NCBI GenBank assembly: GCA_013360195.1
Contig: JABWCQ010000004.1
Coordinates: 107,836-171,835, forward strand
Origin: a bacterium
GTDB lineage: Bacteria; Electryoneota; RPQS01
Length of the DNA stretch: 64,000 nt
Direction of reading: 5' to 3'
Shown here one piece after another: positions 1-8,109 of this stretch. Below the pieces are notes generated by a model that was not told where the DNA came from, searched no databases, and worked only from the letters and a program-made list of their open reading frames with translations. A program made the position numbers and the translations under genes. Within the stretch, counting starts at the first letter, position 1. Each line of letters starts with the position of its first letter.

Positions 1-1
1 T

Positions 2-313
2 TCGGAGTGGTCTCCCGAAGCAGTGCTTTTAAGTTTGAACCGCGATCTGATTCCGGTTGATTTGAGGGCTGGTTCAAATGGTGACACGATACTTACTCTT
101 GATGCAGTTTCCGCAGAAGTGTCCGGACAGGTCGAAATGGTTTTTGAACGGGGCAGGCGTTCTCCCAAGCAAATTACCTTTATCGACGATGAGGGACTGA
201 CTGTTAGCAGTTACGATATTTTGATGTGGCATGAATCTGTCCAGCTTGACAGCAATCTGTTCGTTCCGCCGTCAGTGCCAGAAGAAAACTCAATTGATTT
301 TAGAACACCCTAA
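2..313 (+). CDS. C-terminal part of a LolA-like lipoprotein-sorting protein (partial)
   Basis: The reading frame is open from base 2 without a preceding stop, so this is the last 103 codons of a gene that begins outside the window; the GTG at 23 is only an internal codon. The fragment alternates short beta strands and ends with a pattern like the C-terminus of LolA: a strand rich in hydrophobic residues, then 'ITFIDDEG', then 'LDSNLFVPPSVP', which resembles the family's 'lD..lF.f.pP' ending. LolA-type proteins carry lipoproteins across the periplasm. The match rests on pattern only; a DUF4292-like or other LolA-fold protein is equally possible. The stop is directly followed by the next gene. 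Confidence 0.5.
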   Translation, partial: SEWSPEAVLLSLNRDLIPVDLRAGSNGDTILTLDAVSAEVSGQVEMVFERGRRSPKQITFIDDEGLTVSSYDILMWHESVQLDSNLFVPPSVPEENSIDFRTP

Positions 314-325
314 TTGCATTCATTG

Positions 326-1447
326 ATGAAGAATCGGTTCTCGAAAATTCTGCTTAGCCTCGCAATTAGTCTGTTCTTTCTGTATCTGACTGCGTTTAAG
401 CCGCACTTTATCTCGCTGATTAGTGGCGAGATGACTCCGTTCATAGCGCTTTTTGGATCGCCAAGGTTTAACTTGGGCGAGCTCGGAGCCGTAATTAGGA
501 ATGCAGAGTGGATTTACATACTGGTTGCAGGGGTGGTTTTTTATGCGACGCAGTTGCTAAGAGCTTGGCGTTGGCGACTAACTCTGCTGACATTGACGCA
601 GATAAAGCTTCTCCCAACTTTTGGTGCGATGACAATCGGTTATATGGCAAACAACTTATTGCCGATGAGACTGGGAGAAGTTTACAGGGCGCAAGTGATT
701 CACCAGTTGACCGGACTATCCCGCCCCGCAGCATTTGGCACCATCGTCGCAGAACGTCTGATAGACCTTGTGTACATGGTGCCGTATATTGCGGCAGCAT
801 TGATTATTTATCCGTTGCCTGAACGATTGCAGACAGGTGCTTACTTATTGTCTGCGGCAGCCTTCCTTCTTGGCGGATTCTGTGTCTGGCTTGGACTTGA
901 TAGGGAACGTGCCCTGAAATATGCGAATCTGGCCTTGCGCATCCTTCCTGCAAGCGCTGCAAATAGGATTCTCGAGGTGCTGTCAACTTTTAGCGCAGGA
1001 CTCGGGGTAATGGGAAGTCGTGATTTGTTCTGGCGGTTAGCTTTGTCTTCCCTGGCGCTTTGGGCAATGTACACTTACATGGTTTATCTTGTTATGGCCG
1101 CGGTGGGACTAACGGGTCCGAGCTATCCGCTGATTCATGACGATCTAATTGGTTCGGTTCTGGTAATGCTTGTTGTCACAACCATCGGATTTGTGATCCC
1201 GGGCGCTCCCGGTGCTGTAGGCACCTATCACGGCATTGCGGTGTTAGGACTTAGCTTGTTTAATGTTCCGGGCGACAGAGCCGCCGGATTCGCTGTGCTT
1301 CTGCATGCTCTGAATTACATTCCGCTAACAGTTGTTGGTCTGATTTTCTTCTGGAAGTATGGACTATCTTTTCATACACCAAGAGTTGAAGGGCTGGACG
1401 AGCCGAATCTTGGCAATCCAAGGCCGGTATCGAGTAGAATTTCGTAA
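326..1447 (+). CDS. Lysylphosphatidylglycerol synthase-type TM (flippase-like) membrane protein
   Basis: About 373 residues with eight or so hydrophobic segments, typical of the LPG_synthase_TM / UPF0104 (YbhN, AglD2) family of inner-membrane proteins. Family hallmarks are visible: 'NLLPMRLGEVYRA' near residue 110, where the conserved R-x-GE-x2-R follows a hydrophobic helix, and 'PGAPGAVGTYHG' in the C-terminal third. These domains are linked to lipid flipping or to modification of lipid-linked glycans; the substrate cannot be read from the sequence. A TTG at 314 touching the previous stop is an alternative start, but ATG 326 gives a cleaner MKNRFSK...hydrophobic N-terminus. Its place just before a polysaccharide tyrosine autokinase suggests a cell-envelope glycan role (inference). 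Confidence 0.8.
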   Translation: MKNRFSKILLSLAISLFFLYLTAFKPHFISLISGEMTPFIALFGSPRFNLGELGAVIRNAEWIYILVAGVVFYATQLLRAWRWRLTLLTLTQIKLLPTFGAMTIGYMANNLLPMRLGEVYRAQVIHQLTGLSRPAAFGTIVAERLIDLVYMVPYIAAALIIYPLPERLQTGAYLLSAAAFLLGGFCVWLGLDRERALKYANLALRILPASAANRILEVLSTFSAGLGVMGSRDLFWRLALSSLALWAMYTYMVYLVMAAVGLTGPSYPLIHDDLIGSVLVMLVVTTIGFVIPGAPGAVGTYHGIAVLGLSLFNVPGDRAAGFAVLLHALNYIPLTVVGLIFFWKYGLSFHTPRVEGLDEPNLGNPRPVSSRIS

Positions 1448-1455
1448 GCCGAGAG

Positions 1456-3756
1456 GTGAATTTGGAGTTCAGAGACAATACAAGTCGATTTTCTGAGTAC
1501 TTCCGCGTGCTGTTCCGCGGCCGCTGGATTATCATTGGCTGCTTCTTTGCGGTTGTCGCTGCGACGACATACCTAACCTACCGCATGGAGCCGGTCTACG
1601 TTGCCTCGGCAAGCGTGATGATACTCGATGTTGATCCGGTGGACGTTACGTTGAGGAATGCCGATCCGGCTCCGTTTAGAAAATCGAGAAATTTGAACGA
1701 AACGGAGTTACTCCGCAGCCGGAGAATTGCCGAAGACGTCTTGAGGTCACTCGCCGAATCGCCGTATCGAACTGAGCTTGCGATTATGCGGGATACGGAT
1801 GTGCAAGGGAACACGATTACGTTTGATGACAGGGTTAGGTTGCTGCGCGAGAATACAAGCGTTGAGAATCTGAAGGATACAGACGTGTTGCGCGTCTCTG
1901 TACGGGCGCCTTCAGCATTTGAAGCGTCGTTTCTTGCAAACGCGCTTGCCGAAGAGTATTACCGCTACAAGCTGCGGAGCGCACGGGGCGAGATATCTGA
2001 AATCCGACAGTTTCTTGAACAACAGCTTGAAGTCGTTCGCGATCAACTATCGCAGTCGGAAGAACTCGAACGTGCCTATAAGGAGAGCCGTGGAGTATCG
2101 TCTCTTGATGACGAAGCCCGCACAATGGTAGAGCAGTCAACGAATTTGCATGCTATCTATAATCAGACCGAAAGCGATTTGAACGCCGAGCTTCGTAGAA
2201 TGGACTATCTGAAGCGGCAGCTGGAGGATGTCAGGGGATCTCTTGTCGAGGATATGAGCAATATCACGAGTCCGATTATTGAGACGCTCCAATCGGAAAT
2301 AGCGGACAAACAGTCGCGACTTGCAGCATTAGTATCTAATCCTGGCCCCGGCACAGAAGTAACCATAAACGCTCTTGAAAACGAAATCGAAACGATCAAG
2401 GGCAAGCTTGTTGAGGAAGTAAGAAAGATTGCAGGCGGCGCAGGTTCACTTGAACCGCTGAAGACTTCGCAGGAATTGTTTGAGAGTATTCTCAAGAGCG
2501 AGGTTGAGATCAAGGCTCTTACCGCACGTGCAGAGGCGCTTCGCGAAGCAATAGCCAATGTAGATTACGACCTTGAGCAGCTCCCGGAGAAAACATTGGT
2601 GTTAGCCCGGCTCACCCGCGACAGGAAACTGAACGAAGAGCTCTACCTCATGCTGAACGAGAAGTATGAGGAGGCCCGAATCAGTGAAGCCGCGAAGTCG
2701 GCCGGAGTCGAAATTGTTGATACCGCAAAGCCGCCTGAGTTTCCAATCAAGCCGCGGAAGAAGCTGAATATTCTTTTTGGGATGTTGTTTGGCCTCGCAC
2801 TTGGGGTTGGAATAACTTTACTTATTGATTTGCTTGATGACACAATAAAAACCCCGGAAGAACTTGAGCGCATGGCATTAACTGCGCTCGGAACAATTCC
2901 AATTGTAAACATCGAAGATATTCGGCGTCGACTGAAGCGGCAAGGCAAGGAGCTGACAGCACAGGACGAGGTTCGGCTGGAATCCAAGATGATCACACGC
3001 TTCTCGCCGAAATCGCCGATTTCTGAGGCATACCGGAGCTTGCGAACGAATATTCAGTTTTCGGACATTGACAATCCGAAACGTGTTATTCTGATGACGT
3101 CAGCTGCGACGAAGGAAGGAAAGTCAACAACATGTGTCAATCTCGCGATCACTTTTGCGCAGACTGGTTCGCGTGTCCTGCTTGTTGACAGCGATTTGCG
3201 ACGCCCGACCCTTCATAGCTTCTTCAACGTCGATAAGATGTATGGGCTTAGTAATGTCTTGATTGGTTCCTTGAGCTTCAACGATGTCATAAAACGTACA
3301 GAGGTTGAGAATCTTGATTTGATTACGGCAGGCGATATTCCACCCAATCCCGCCGAAATGGTTGCTTCGGAGAGAATGCGCATGTTTCTCGAGGAGGCGC
3401 GTAATCGTTATGATGTTGTGCTCCTGGACAGCCCGCCGGTTGTGGCAGTGACGGACGCAGCGATACTTACAACGCGCGCAGATGCGACCATATTGGTCGT
3501 GAGTTCAGGAATGACCGGACGATCTGAACTGAAGCGTGCAATCGGACTGATCCGCAGCGTGGGTTCAAACGTCTTGGGAATCATTCTGAACGGACTTGAC
3601 ATCAAGAAGATGTACGGTACCTACTACTACTACTTCCATTACTACCAGTACTATTACTACTACGGCTCCGAGTCCGGTGAGAGAAGGAAGAGGAAGAACG
3701 CGTTGAAACGCGTACGACCTCATACTGCGGCACCAGATGTAACTGACGCAACTTAG
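1456..3756 (+). CDS. Polysaccharide biosynthesis tyrosine autokinase (Wzz + BY-kinase)
   Basis: A 766-residue fused chain-length regulator and bacterial tyrosine kinase. An N-terminal Wzz domain has a TM helix near residues 22-40, a long periplasmic coiled-coil region (about 190-400) and a second TM helix near 437-457. The cytoplasmic kinase has Walker A 'AATKEGKST' (550-558), Walker A' 'LLVDSDLRRP' (Asp578, Asp580) and Walker B 'VVLLDSPP' (Asp658). The C-terminus carries 12 tyrosines between residues 720 and 736, the usual autophosphorylation cluster, followed by a basic tail. Such kinases control export and length of capsule or exopolysaccharide. The start is GTG 1456 or TTG 1462; GAGAGG at 1451-1456 fits TTG 1462 as a ribosome-binding site at least as well. 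A CpsB-type phosphatase that could oppose it lies far away at 59713. Confidence 0.9.
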   Translation: MNLEFRDNTSRFSEYFRVLFRGRWIIIGCFFAVVAATTYLTYRMEPVYVASASVMILDVDPVDVTLRNADPAPFRKSRNLNETELLRSRRIAEDVLRSLAESPYRTELAIMRDTDVQGNTITFDDRVRLLRENTSVENLKDTDVLRVSVRAPSAFEASFLANALAEEYYRYKLRSARGEISEIRQFLEQQLEVVRDQLSQSEELERAYKESRGVSSLDDEARTMVEQSTNLHAIYNQTESDLNAELRRMDYLKRQLEDVRGSLVEDMSNITSPIIETLQSEIADKQSRLAALVSNPGPGTEVTINALENEIETIKGKLVEEVRKIAGGAGSLEPLKTSQELFESILKSEVEIKALTARAEALREAIANVDYDLEQLPEKTLVLARLTRDRKLNEELYLMLNEKYEEARISEAAKSAGVEIVDTAKPPEFPIKPRKKLNILFGMLFGLALGVGITLLIDLLDDTIKTPEELERMALTALGTIPIVNIEDIRRRLKRQGKELTAQDEVRLESKMITRFSPKSPISEAYRSLRTNIQFSDIDNPKRVILMTSAATKEGKSTTCVNLAITFAQTGSRVLLVDSDLRRPTLHSFFNVDKMYGLSNVLIGSLSFNDVIKRTEVENLDLITAGDIPPNPAEMVASERMRMFLEEARNRYDVVLLDSPPVVAVTDAAILTTRADATILVVSSGMTGRSELKRAIGLIRSVGSNVLGIILNGLDIKKMYGTYYYYFHYYQYYYYYGSESGERRKRKNALKRVRPHTAAPDVTDAT

Positions 3757-3779
3757 TCTACTTCATACCCCTCCAAAAT

Positions 3780-3816
3780 GCTCCGTTCACATTGGTGAAC
3801 GGAGCGGCTATTTTCG
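3780..3816 (+). terminator. Intrinsic terminator after the tyrosine autokinase
   Basis: A perfect inverted repeat: GCTCCGTTCAC (3780-3790) pairs with GTGAACGGAGC (3795-3805) around an ATTG loop, followed by the T-rich stretch CTATTTTCGTTC. It ends the upstream envelope cluster and separates it from ispE. Confidence 0.75.
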
Positions 3817-3885
3817 TTCACTCGTCAAACTTTTGTGACACCGCCACGAGTTTCTGATTTCATACCATCTGACCATGGTATCTCG

Positions 3886-4734
3886 ATGCATTCCCCAGCG
3901 AAGGTAAATTTGAGTCTTCGGGTCGTCGGGAAGCGAGATGATGGATACCATGAGCTGGATACGGTTTTTCAGGAAATAGACTGGTCAGATTATATGGAGT
4001 TTGAGGAGTCCGGGAGTTTCTCCTTGGAAGTAGTCGGTGCTGACCTGCCCACGGACAACAGGAATCTGGTCGCTCGCGCGGCCTCAGAACTGTCCCGAGT
4101 TTCGGGTCGGCCACTTCGAGGCCGAATCCGGCTTTTAAAGTCGCTTCCGATCCAAGGAGGTGTCGGTGGCGGATCTTCTAATGCAGCCACGACACTGATT
4201 GGATTGAACCATTTGTGGGGGCTTGATTGGACGCTTGAGAAACTCATCCCGATTGCGGCATCATTGGGCGCAGACTGCCCTTTCTTCCTCTTTGGCGGAC
4301 TTGCCCGAGGAAGATCCCGTGGCGACTTGATTTCGCCGATGCCAGGCTCGCTTCGCGGTACTCTTCTCGTGCTGGTGCCCGATTTTGGCGTGGAGACCGC
4401 CAGTGTCTTTGCGGATTTTGACTTACGCTTGACAGAAGTGGAGAAGAATGTTATATTTAAGCCTCTGGTCTGGACGGAGGAGGGTGCGGATTACCCCCAA
4501 GTTTTTCCGCGTAACGATTTGGAAAATATAGTCTTCCAGAGATTTCCGGTACTCAGGGAGTACAGGGATCTGCTTCTTCAGACGGGTGCACCTGTCTCCT
4601 TATTATCCGGGAGTGGGTCCACATTGTTCGGTATATATAACTCGGAGTCAGAAGCCCTGGATGCAGCAAGACTCTTGAGCCAGAGAATGGATTTTCGGGT
4701 TAAGGTGTGCCGACCAGTTGCCCGTGATCGATAA
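3886..4734 (+). CDS. ispE: 4-diphosphocytidyl-2-C-methyl-D-erythritol kinase
   Basis: GHMP-family kinase of the MEP isoprenoid pathway; it phosphorylates the 2-hydroxyl of CDP-methylerythritol. With ATG 3886 the protein is 282 residues, the normal length, and opens with 'SPAKVNLSLRVVGKRDDGYH', carrying the family's N-terminal Lys6. The glycine-rich ATP loop 'PIQGGVGGGSSNAA' is at 88-101 and 'GADCPFF' holds the catalytic Asp130. The frame stays open upstream to GTG 3835, but those 17 residues are not conserved-looking and lie close to the terminator, so 3886 is preferred. It heads the conserved run ispE-spoVG-tRNA-Gln-prs-rplY-pth. Confidence 0.93.
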   Translation: MHSPAKVNLSLRVVGKRDDGYHELDTVFQEIDWSDYMEFEESGSFSLEVVGADLPTDNRNLVARAASELSRVSGRPLRGRIRLLKSLPIQGGVGGGSSNAATTLIGLNHLWGLDWTLEKLIPIAASLGADCPFFLFGGLARGRSRGDLISPMPGSLRGTLLVLVPDFGVETASVFADFDLRLTEVEKNVIFKPLVWTEEGADYPQVFPRNDLENIVFQRFPVLREYRDLLLQTGAPVSLLSGSGSTLFGIYNSESEALDAARLLSQRMDFRVKVCRPVARDR

Positions 4735-4793
4735 AAAGTCATCCCCCTCTGAGGGGCCAGGTCATTCTTGCATGGGAAGCAAGGGGTCGAATC

Positions 4794-5099
4794 GTGACCA
4801 TTACAGAAATTCACGTAAATCTCCGCGACGAAGAAAAATTGAAAGCATTCGTGAACATCACGTTCGACGATGTTTTTGTGATTCGCGGGCTCAAGATTAT
4901 CGAGGGTAAGGAAGGGCTGTTCGTCTGTATGCCAAGCCGAAAGTTAGAAGACGGAACATACAAGGACATAGCTCATCCGATTACAAACGAGTTCCGTCGG
5001 CAGATGGAAAACCAGATCCTCGAAGAGTTCAGAAGACTTTCAGACGAAGCAGCCTCAAGTCCGGTCGCACCCGGCCATGGCAGTGGCTTTGACAGATAA
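4794..5099 (+). CDS. spoVG: SpoVG family RNA/DNA-binding regulator
   Basis: 101 residues covering the whole SpoVG domain: 'MTITEIHVNL' opening, 'GLKIIEGKEGLFVCMPS' core and 'DIAHPITNEFR', then a short unstructured tail. SpoVG is a small site-specific nucleic-acid-binding regulator known from Bacillus (sporulation, septation) and widespread in non-sporulating bacteria. The GTG start at 4794 is preceded by an AG-rich stretch (AAGCAAGGGG). It sits between ispE and a tRNA-Gln gene. SpoVG next to prs is also the arrangement in Bacillus, which supports the call. Its targets here are unknown. Confidence 0.92.
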   Translation: MTITEIHVNLRDEEKLKAFVNITFDDVFVIRGLKIIEGKEGLFVCMPSRKLEDGTYKDIAHPITNEFRRQMENQILEEFRRLSDEAASSPVAPGHGSGFDR

Positions 5100-5113
5100 T
5101 ACAGTGCGTATAC

Positions 5114-5186
5114 TGGGGCGTCGCCAAGTTGGTAAGGCAGCAGGTTTTGGTCCTGCCATTCGGAGGTTCGAGTCCTTCCGCCCCAG
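5114..5186 (+). tRNA. tRNA-Gln (anticodon TTG)
   Basis: 73 nt fold into a full cloverleaf. The acceptor TGGGGCG (5114-5120) pairs with CGCCCCA (5179-5185), with discriminator G at 5186. The anticodon stem GCAGG/CCTGC encloses loop TTTTGGT, giving anticodon TTG at 5147-5149. The T arm contains GGTTCGAGTCC. CCA is not encoded, so a CCA-adding enzyme is needed. No separate promoter was seen; it is probably processed from the ispE-spoVG-prs transcript, and tRNA-Gln beside prs is a recurrent bacterial arrangement. Confidence 0.96.
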
Positions 5187-5256
5187 CGAGAATGGGCTCA
5201 GGCAATGCAAAAATTCCGAGAAATCGCGTTGCTGACGGTGTAACGGAGCATCTCTA

Positions 5257-6276
5257 TTGTATCGCAGCTACGAAATGAAAATTTTCAGCGGCACTGCCCA
5301 TCGACCATTGGGAGAGCGGATTGCCGCATGTCTCGGTCTTCCACTAGGGGAAGTGAAGATTAGCCGCTTTTCGGACGGCGAAATCGGTGTGCAATTCGAA
5401 GAAAACATACGTGGTCGCGATGTTTTTCTAGTACAACCGACTTGCCCTCCCGCGGAGAATTTGCTTGAGTTGCTGATCATGGTTGATGCAGCCAAACGCG
5501 CATCAGCCGGCCGGATAACAGCAGTCATCCCGTATTACGGTTACGCGCGTCAAGACCGCAAGGATGGGCCGCGAGTAGCAATAACCTCACGACTTGTTGC
5601 AGATCTGTTGCAGGCTGCAGGAATCCATCGAATCCTTACGATGGACTTGCACGCACCTCAGATTCAGGGGTTCTTTAACATACCGTTTGACCACTTGATG
5701 GCCTCCCGGCTGTTTATCGACTTGTTTACAATGCACTCCATCGAGAATCTCACGATTGTAGCGCCGGACGTGGGATCAACGAAGCTTGCCCGTTTTTATG
5801 CCAATTACATGAAAACCGACTTCGTCATTGTCGATAAGTATCGGACTGGACCTAATCAAGCGGTTGCTTTGAACCTTATTGGCGATGTCAAGGGCAAGAA
5901 CTGCTTAATTGTAGATGACATTGTGGATACTGCCGGCACACTGTCGGCGACGATTGCAATGCTGAAAGAGCGCGGCTGCAAAGATATCTATTGCGCGATA
6001 ACGCACCCGGTGCTTTCCGGACAGGCAGTCGACCGCATTGAGAGCAGTGCCATTACGGCGATGTGGGTTTGCGACACGCTTCCGACTCCTCGAGAGCACC
6101 AGTTCAATAAGATACATAAACTCTCGACTGCAAAGCTATTCGGCGGTGCCATTCGCAGGATTCACGAAGAAGAGTCGATTAGTCACCTTTTCCTTGACGA
6201 CCACGATGAGTCCCGGGAATCCATGGTTGATTCCGCACAGCTCGAAATGCTTTCCGGGATTATTTCCTCCGATTAA
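5257..6276 (+). CDS. prs: Ribose-phosphate pyrophosphokinase (PRPP synthase)
   Basis: Makes PRPP from ribose 5-phosphate and ATP for purine, pyrimidine, His and Trp synthesis. It has the family opening 'MKIFSGTAHRPL', the flexible-loop/ATP region 'PYYGYARQDRKD', the metal-binding 'TMDLHAPQIQGFF' and the PRPP-binding signature 'VDDIVDTAGT' (219-228). Two starts are possible. TTG 5257 has a well-placed GGAG (5245-5248, 8 bases upstream) and gives 339 residues. ATG 5275 matches the usual N-terminus, giving 333. The C-terminus runs about 20 residues past typical Prs proteins, with an acidic tail. It lies directly upstream of rplY. Confidence 0.95.
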   Translation: MYRSYEMKIFSGTAHRPLGERIAACLGLPLGEVKISRFSDGEIGVQFEENIRGRDVFLVQPTCPPAENLLELLIMVDAAKRASAGRITAVIPYYGYARQDRKDGPRVAITSRLVADLLQAAGIHRILTMDLHAPQIQGFFNIPFDHLMASRLFIDLFTMHSIENLTIVAPDVGSTKLARFYANYMKTDFVIVDKYRTGPNQAVALNLIGDVKGKNCLIVDDIVDTAGTLSATIAMLKERGCKDIYCAITHPVLSGQAVDRIESSAITAMWVCDTLPTPREHQFNKIHKLSTAKLFGGAIRRIHEEESISHLFLDDHDESRESMVDSAQLEMLSGIISSD

Positions 6277-6306
6277 CGTTTTCAATTAACTTTCAAAATA
6301 CCTTCA

Positions 6307-6933
6307 ATGTCTGAGCATTTAACTTTGTCCGCAGAGTCGCGGACTCCAAATCAGCCCAAAGGACACCAACTGCGAAAGAGCGGTCGAGTTCCGGGAGTGT
6401 ATTACAACGCAAATCGGGACGTCAAGTACGTTTCATTTGACAGATTCGAGCTTAATCGCCTTCTTCGCAAGGAAATGGCCGTGCTTGATCTGACGATCGG
6501 TGGACAGAAACTCCCTTGCGTAATTCGCGAAGTACAACGTCATCCGGTTTTTGGTGATATTATTCATGTGGATCTGTTCGGGGTAGATTTGACGAAGAGT
6601 GTCCGCGTCCATGTTCCAGTCCATGCCGTCGGCGTTCCTTACGGCGTGAAACTGCAGGGCGGCGTTCTGGATATCGTGATCTATGAAGTAGAAATTGAGT
6701 GCCTGCCGGACGCCATGCCCGCGCATATCGATCTGGATGTCAACGAGCTGAAGGTTGGCGATGCATTGCGCATCGAAGACATCAAACTTGACGGTATTAC
6801 TGTGCTTGGGGATCCTCATGCAGTTGTGTTACATGTCAGCGGAAAGAAGGCTGAAGAAGGCGTACCTGCGGCAGCTGAAGCCGCTTCTGCCGAGCCTGAA
6901 GTGATTCGAGAGAAGAAACCGGCTGCCGAATAA
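6307..6933 (+). CDS. rplY: Large ribosomal subunit protein bL25 (long Ctc/TL5 form)
   Basis: 208 residues: an N-terminal 5S rRNA-binding L25 domain (opening 'LTLSAESRT.NQPKGHQLRKSGRVPGVYY', residues about 5-95), then the TL5/Ctc beta-domain with the signature 'VPVHAVGVPYGVKLQGGVLD' (about 100-185), and an Ala/Glu/Lys-rich tail. It binds 5S rRNA in the central protuberance and is associated with general stress in organisms carrying the long form. It lies 30 bases after prs and 12 bases before pth, the standard prs-rplY-pth order. Confidence 0.94.
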   Translation: MSEHLTLSAESRTPNQPKGHQLRKSGRVPGVYYNANRDVKYVSFDRFELNRLLRKEMAVLDLTIGGQKLPCVIREVQRHPVFGDIIHVDLFGVDLTKSVRVHVPVHAVGVPYGVKLQGGVLDIVIYEVEIECLPDAMPAHIDLDVNELKVGDALRIEDIKLDGITVLGDPHAVVLHVSGKKAEEGVPAAAEAASAEPEVIREKKPAAE

Positions 6934-6945
6934 TCAATAGTTAAG

Positions 6946-7530
6946 ATGCGGCTAGTTGTGGGCTTGGGTAATCCCGGTGCCGAATATGACGATACACCAC
7001 ACAACGTAGGCTTTGCGACCTTAGATGAATTGGCCAGGCGGGCTCTGGTCAGTTTTAGAAGGGGTCCAGTGGCAGAGAGCATGACCGCACAAATGCCAGC
7101 CGGATTTGAGACAGTTCTTTTCAAGCCGCTCTCATTTATGAATTTGTCTGGCCGACCTGTATCCGCCGCGATAAGGTGGTACAAGATACGGCCTCAAGAC
7201 GTGTTTGTAATATGTGATGACGTCAACATTCCGTTTGGCAGGCTTCGCATTCGTCAGGGTGGAGGACCGGGCGGGCAAAAGGGCTTAAATTCGATTATTC
7301 AAAGTATTGGCACCGAATCAATTCCGCGAATGAGAATGGGCGTCGGCGGTGGCTATCCCGGAGCGGATATCGGAAATTACGTGTTGAAGCGGCTTCGCGG
7401 CAAAGAGCTAGCCGATTATCATGAGTTGGTTGGGCGTGGAGCCGATGCCATTGAGCACTGGTTGGAAAGTGGAATCGAGTCGATGATGAATAAGTTTAAT
7501 ATCATCGTTGACGACAAGGATAAAGAATAA
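6946..7530 (+). CDS. pth: Peptidyl-tRNA hydrolase
   Basis: 194 residues, the usual size. It frees tRNA from peptidyl-tRNAs dropped by stalled ribosomes. Visible signatures are 'VGLGNPGAEYDDTPHNVGF' with Asn9 and the catalytic His19, 'FMNLSGRPV', 'ICDDVNIPFGRLRIRQGG' with the conserved Asp, and 'GGQKGLNSI'. It follows rplY closely and precedes rpsF by 54 bases that include a possible leader hairpin. Confidence 0.95.
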   Translation: MRLVVGLGNPGAEYDDTPHNVGFATLDELARRALVSFRRGPVAESMTAQMPAGFETVLFKPLSFMNLSGRPVSAAIRWYKIRPQDVFVICDDVNIPFGRLRIRQGGGPGGQKGLNSIIQSIGTESIPRMRMGVGGGYPGADIGNYVLKRLRGKELADYHELVGRGADAIEHWLESGIESMMNKFNIIVDDKDKE

Positions 7531-7535
7531 GTAAC

Positions 7536-7558
7536 CCTGCCTGTTCTTGTGCAGGCCG
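7536..7558 (+). promoter_or_regulatory. Candidate S6:S18-type leader hairpin upstream of rpsF
   Basis: In the 54-base gap before rpsF, CCTGC (7536-7540) pairs with GCAGG (7551-7555) around a 10-base loop, immediately followed by CCG (7556-7558). A hairpin next to an unpaired CCG is the core of the known autoregulatory S6:S18 leader in many rpsF operons. I see no clear outer closing stem, so this is only a candidate. A covariance-model search with the Rfam S6:S18 family would decide it. Confidence 0.3.
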
Positions 7559-7584
7559 TCAAGTCCAAAGGGAAAAATTAGCAA

Positions 7585-8034
7585 ATGAAAACGTACGAGT
7601 TAGTTCTGATTTTTGATCCGAATATCGAGCCCGATCAGGTTGAAGCCGATATCCGTAGAATCCATGACACGGTAGTCGGTCAAGGCGGAAAGTTCAGACG
7701 GTGGGAACGGTGGGGAAAGCGCCGATTGGCCTATGAGATTCGCCATCGCCAGTATGGGCTCTATATTCTAACTGTGTATGATATAGCCCCGGAAGCAACG
7801 CACGAACTGGATCGTGTTCTGCACCTGACAACGTCGTTGATGAGATCACTTGTGACAGTTGTGGAGCCCGAGCGAGTTCCGGACTTTGATGCGGAGTCAG
7901 TTGCTTCTCTTGGTGTATCCAAGGAAGTTGCAGCGCCAGCTGAGATAACAGAAGTCGTGCCTGTCGAAGAGATTGACGCGATTGAAGAGGTTATCGAGTT
8001 GGAGGACGAAACTGGTGAGGATCAGACCGCGTAG
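7585..8034 (+). CDS. rpsF: Small ribosomal subunit protein bS6
   Basis: 149 residues. The S6 fold occupies the first ~95 ('MKTYELVLIFDPN', 'WGKRRLAYEIRHRQYGLYIL', 'SLMRSLVTVVEP'). An unusually long acidic, Glu-rich C-terminal tail of about 50 residues follows, as in some S6 proteins that become glutamylated (known in E. coli; inference here). It binds 16S rRNA as a heterodimer with S18, whose gene rpsR is missing from this cluster. Confidence 0.94.
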   Translation: MKTYELVLIFDPNIEPDQVEADIRRIHDTVVGQGGKFRRWERWGKRRLAYEIRHRQYGLYILTVYDIAPEATHELDRVLHLTTSLMRSLVTVVEPERVPDFDAESVASLGVSKEVAAPAEITEVVPVEEIDAIEEVIELEDETGEDQTA

Positions 8035-8109
8035 GACCAATTTCAACGACCGTCTTCAGGGAGGACGGTTCGTATAATTCGCGCTTGGTGGGATAACGAG
8101 GGAGAACGT

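Noticed and set aside
3610-3666. Microsatellite-like TAC repeat as a separate repeat element
   Set aside because: It is fully explained as the tyrosine cluster of the autokinase.
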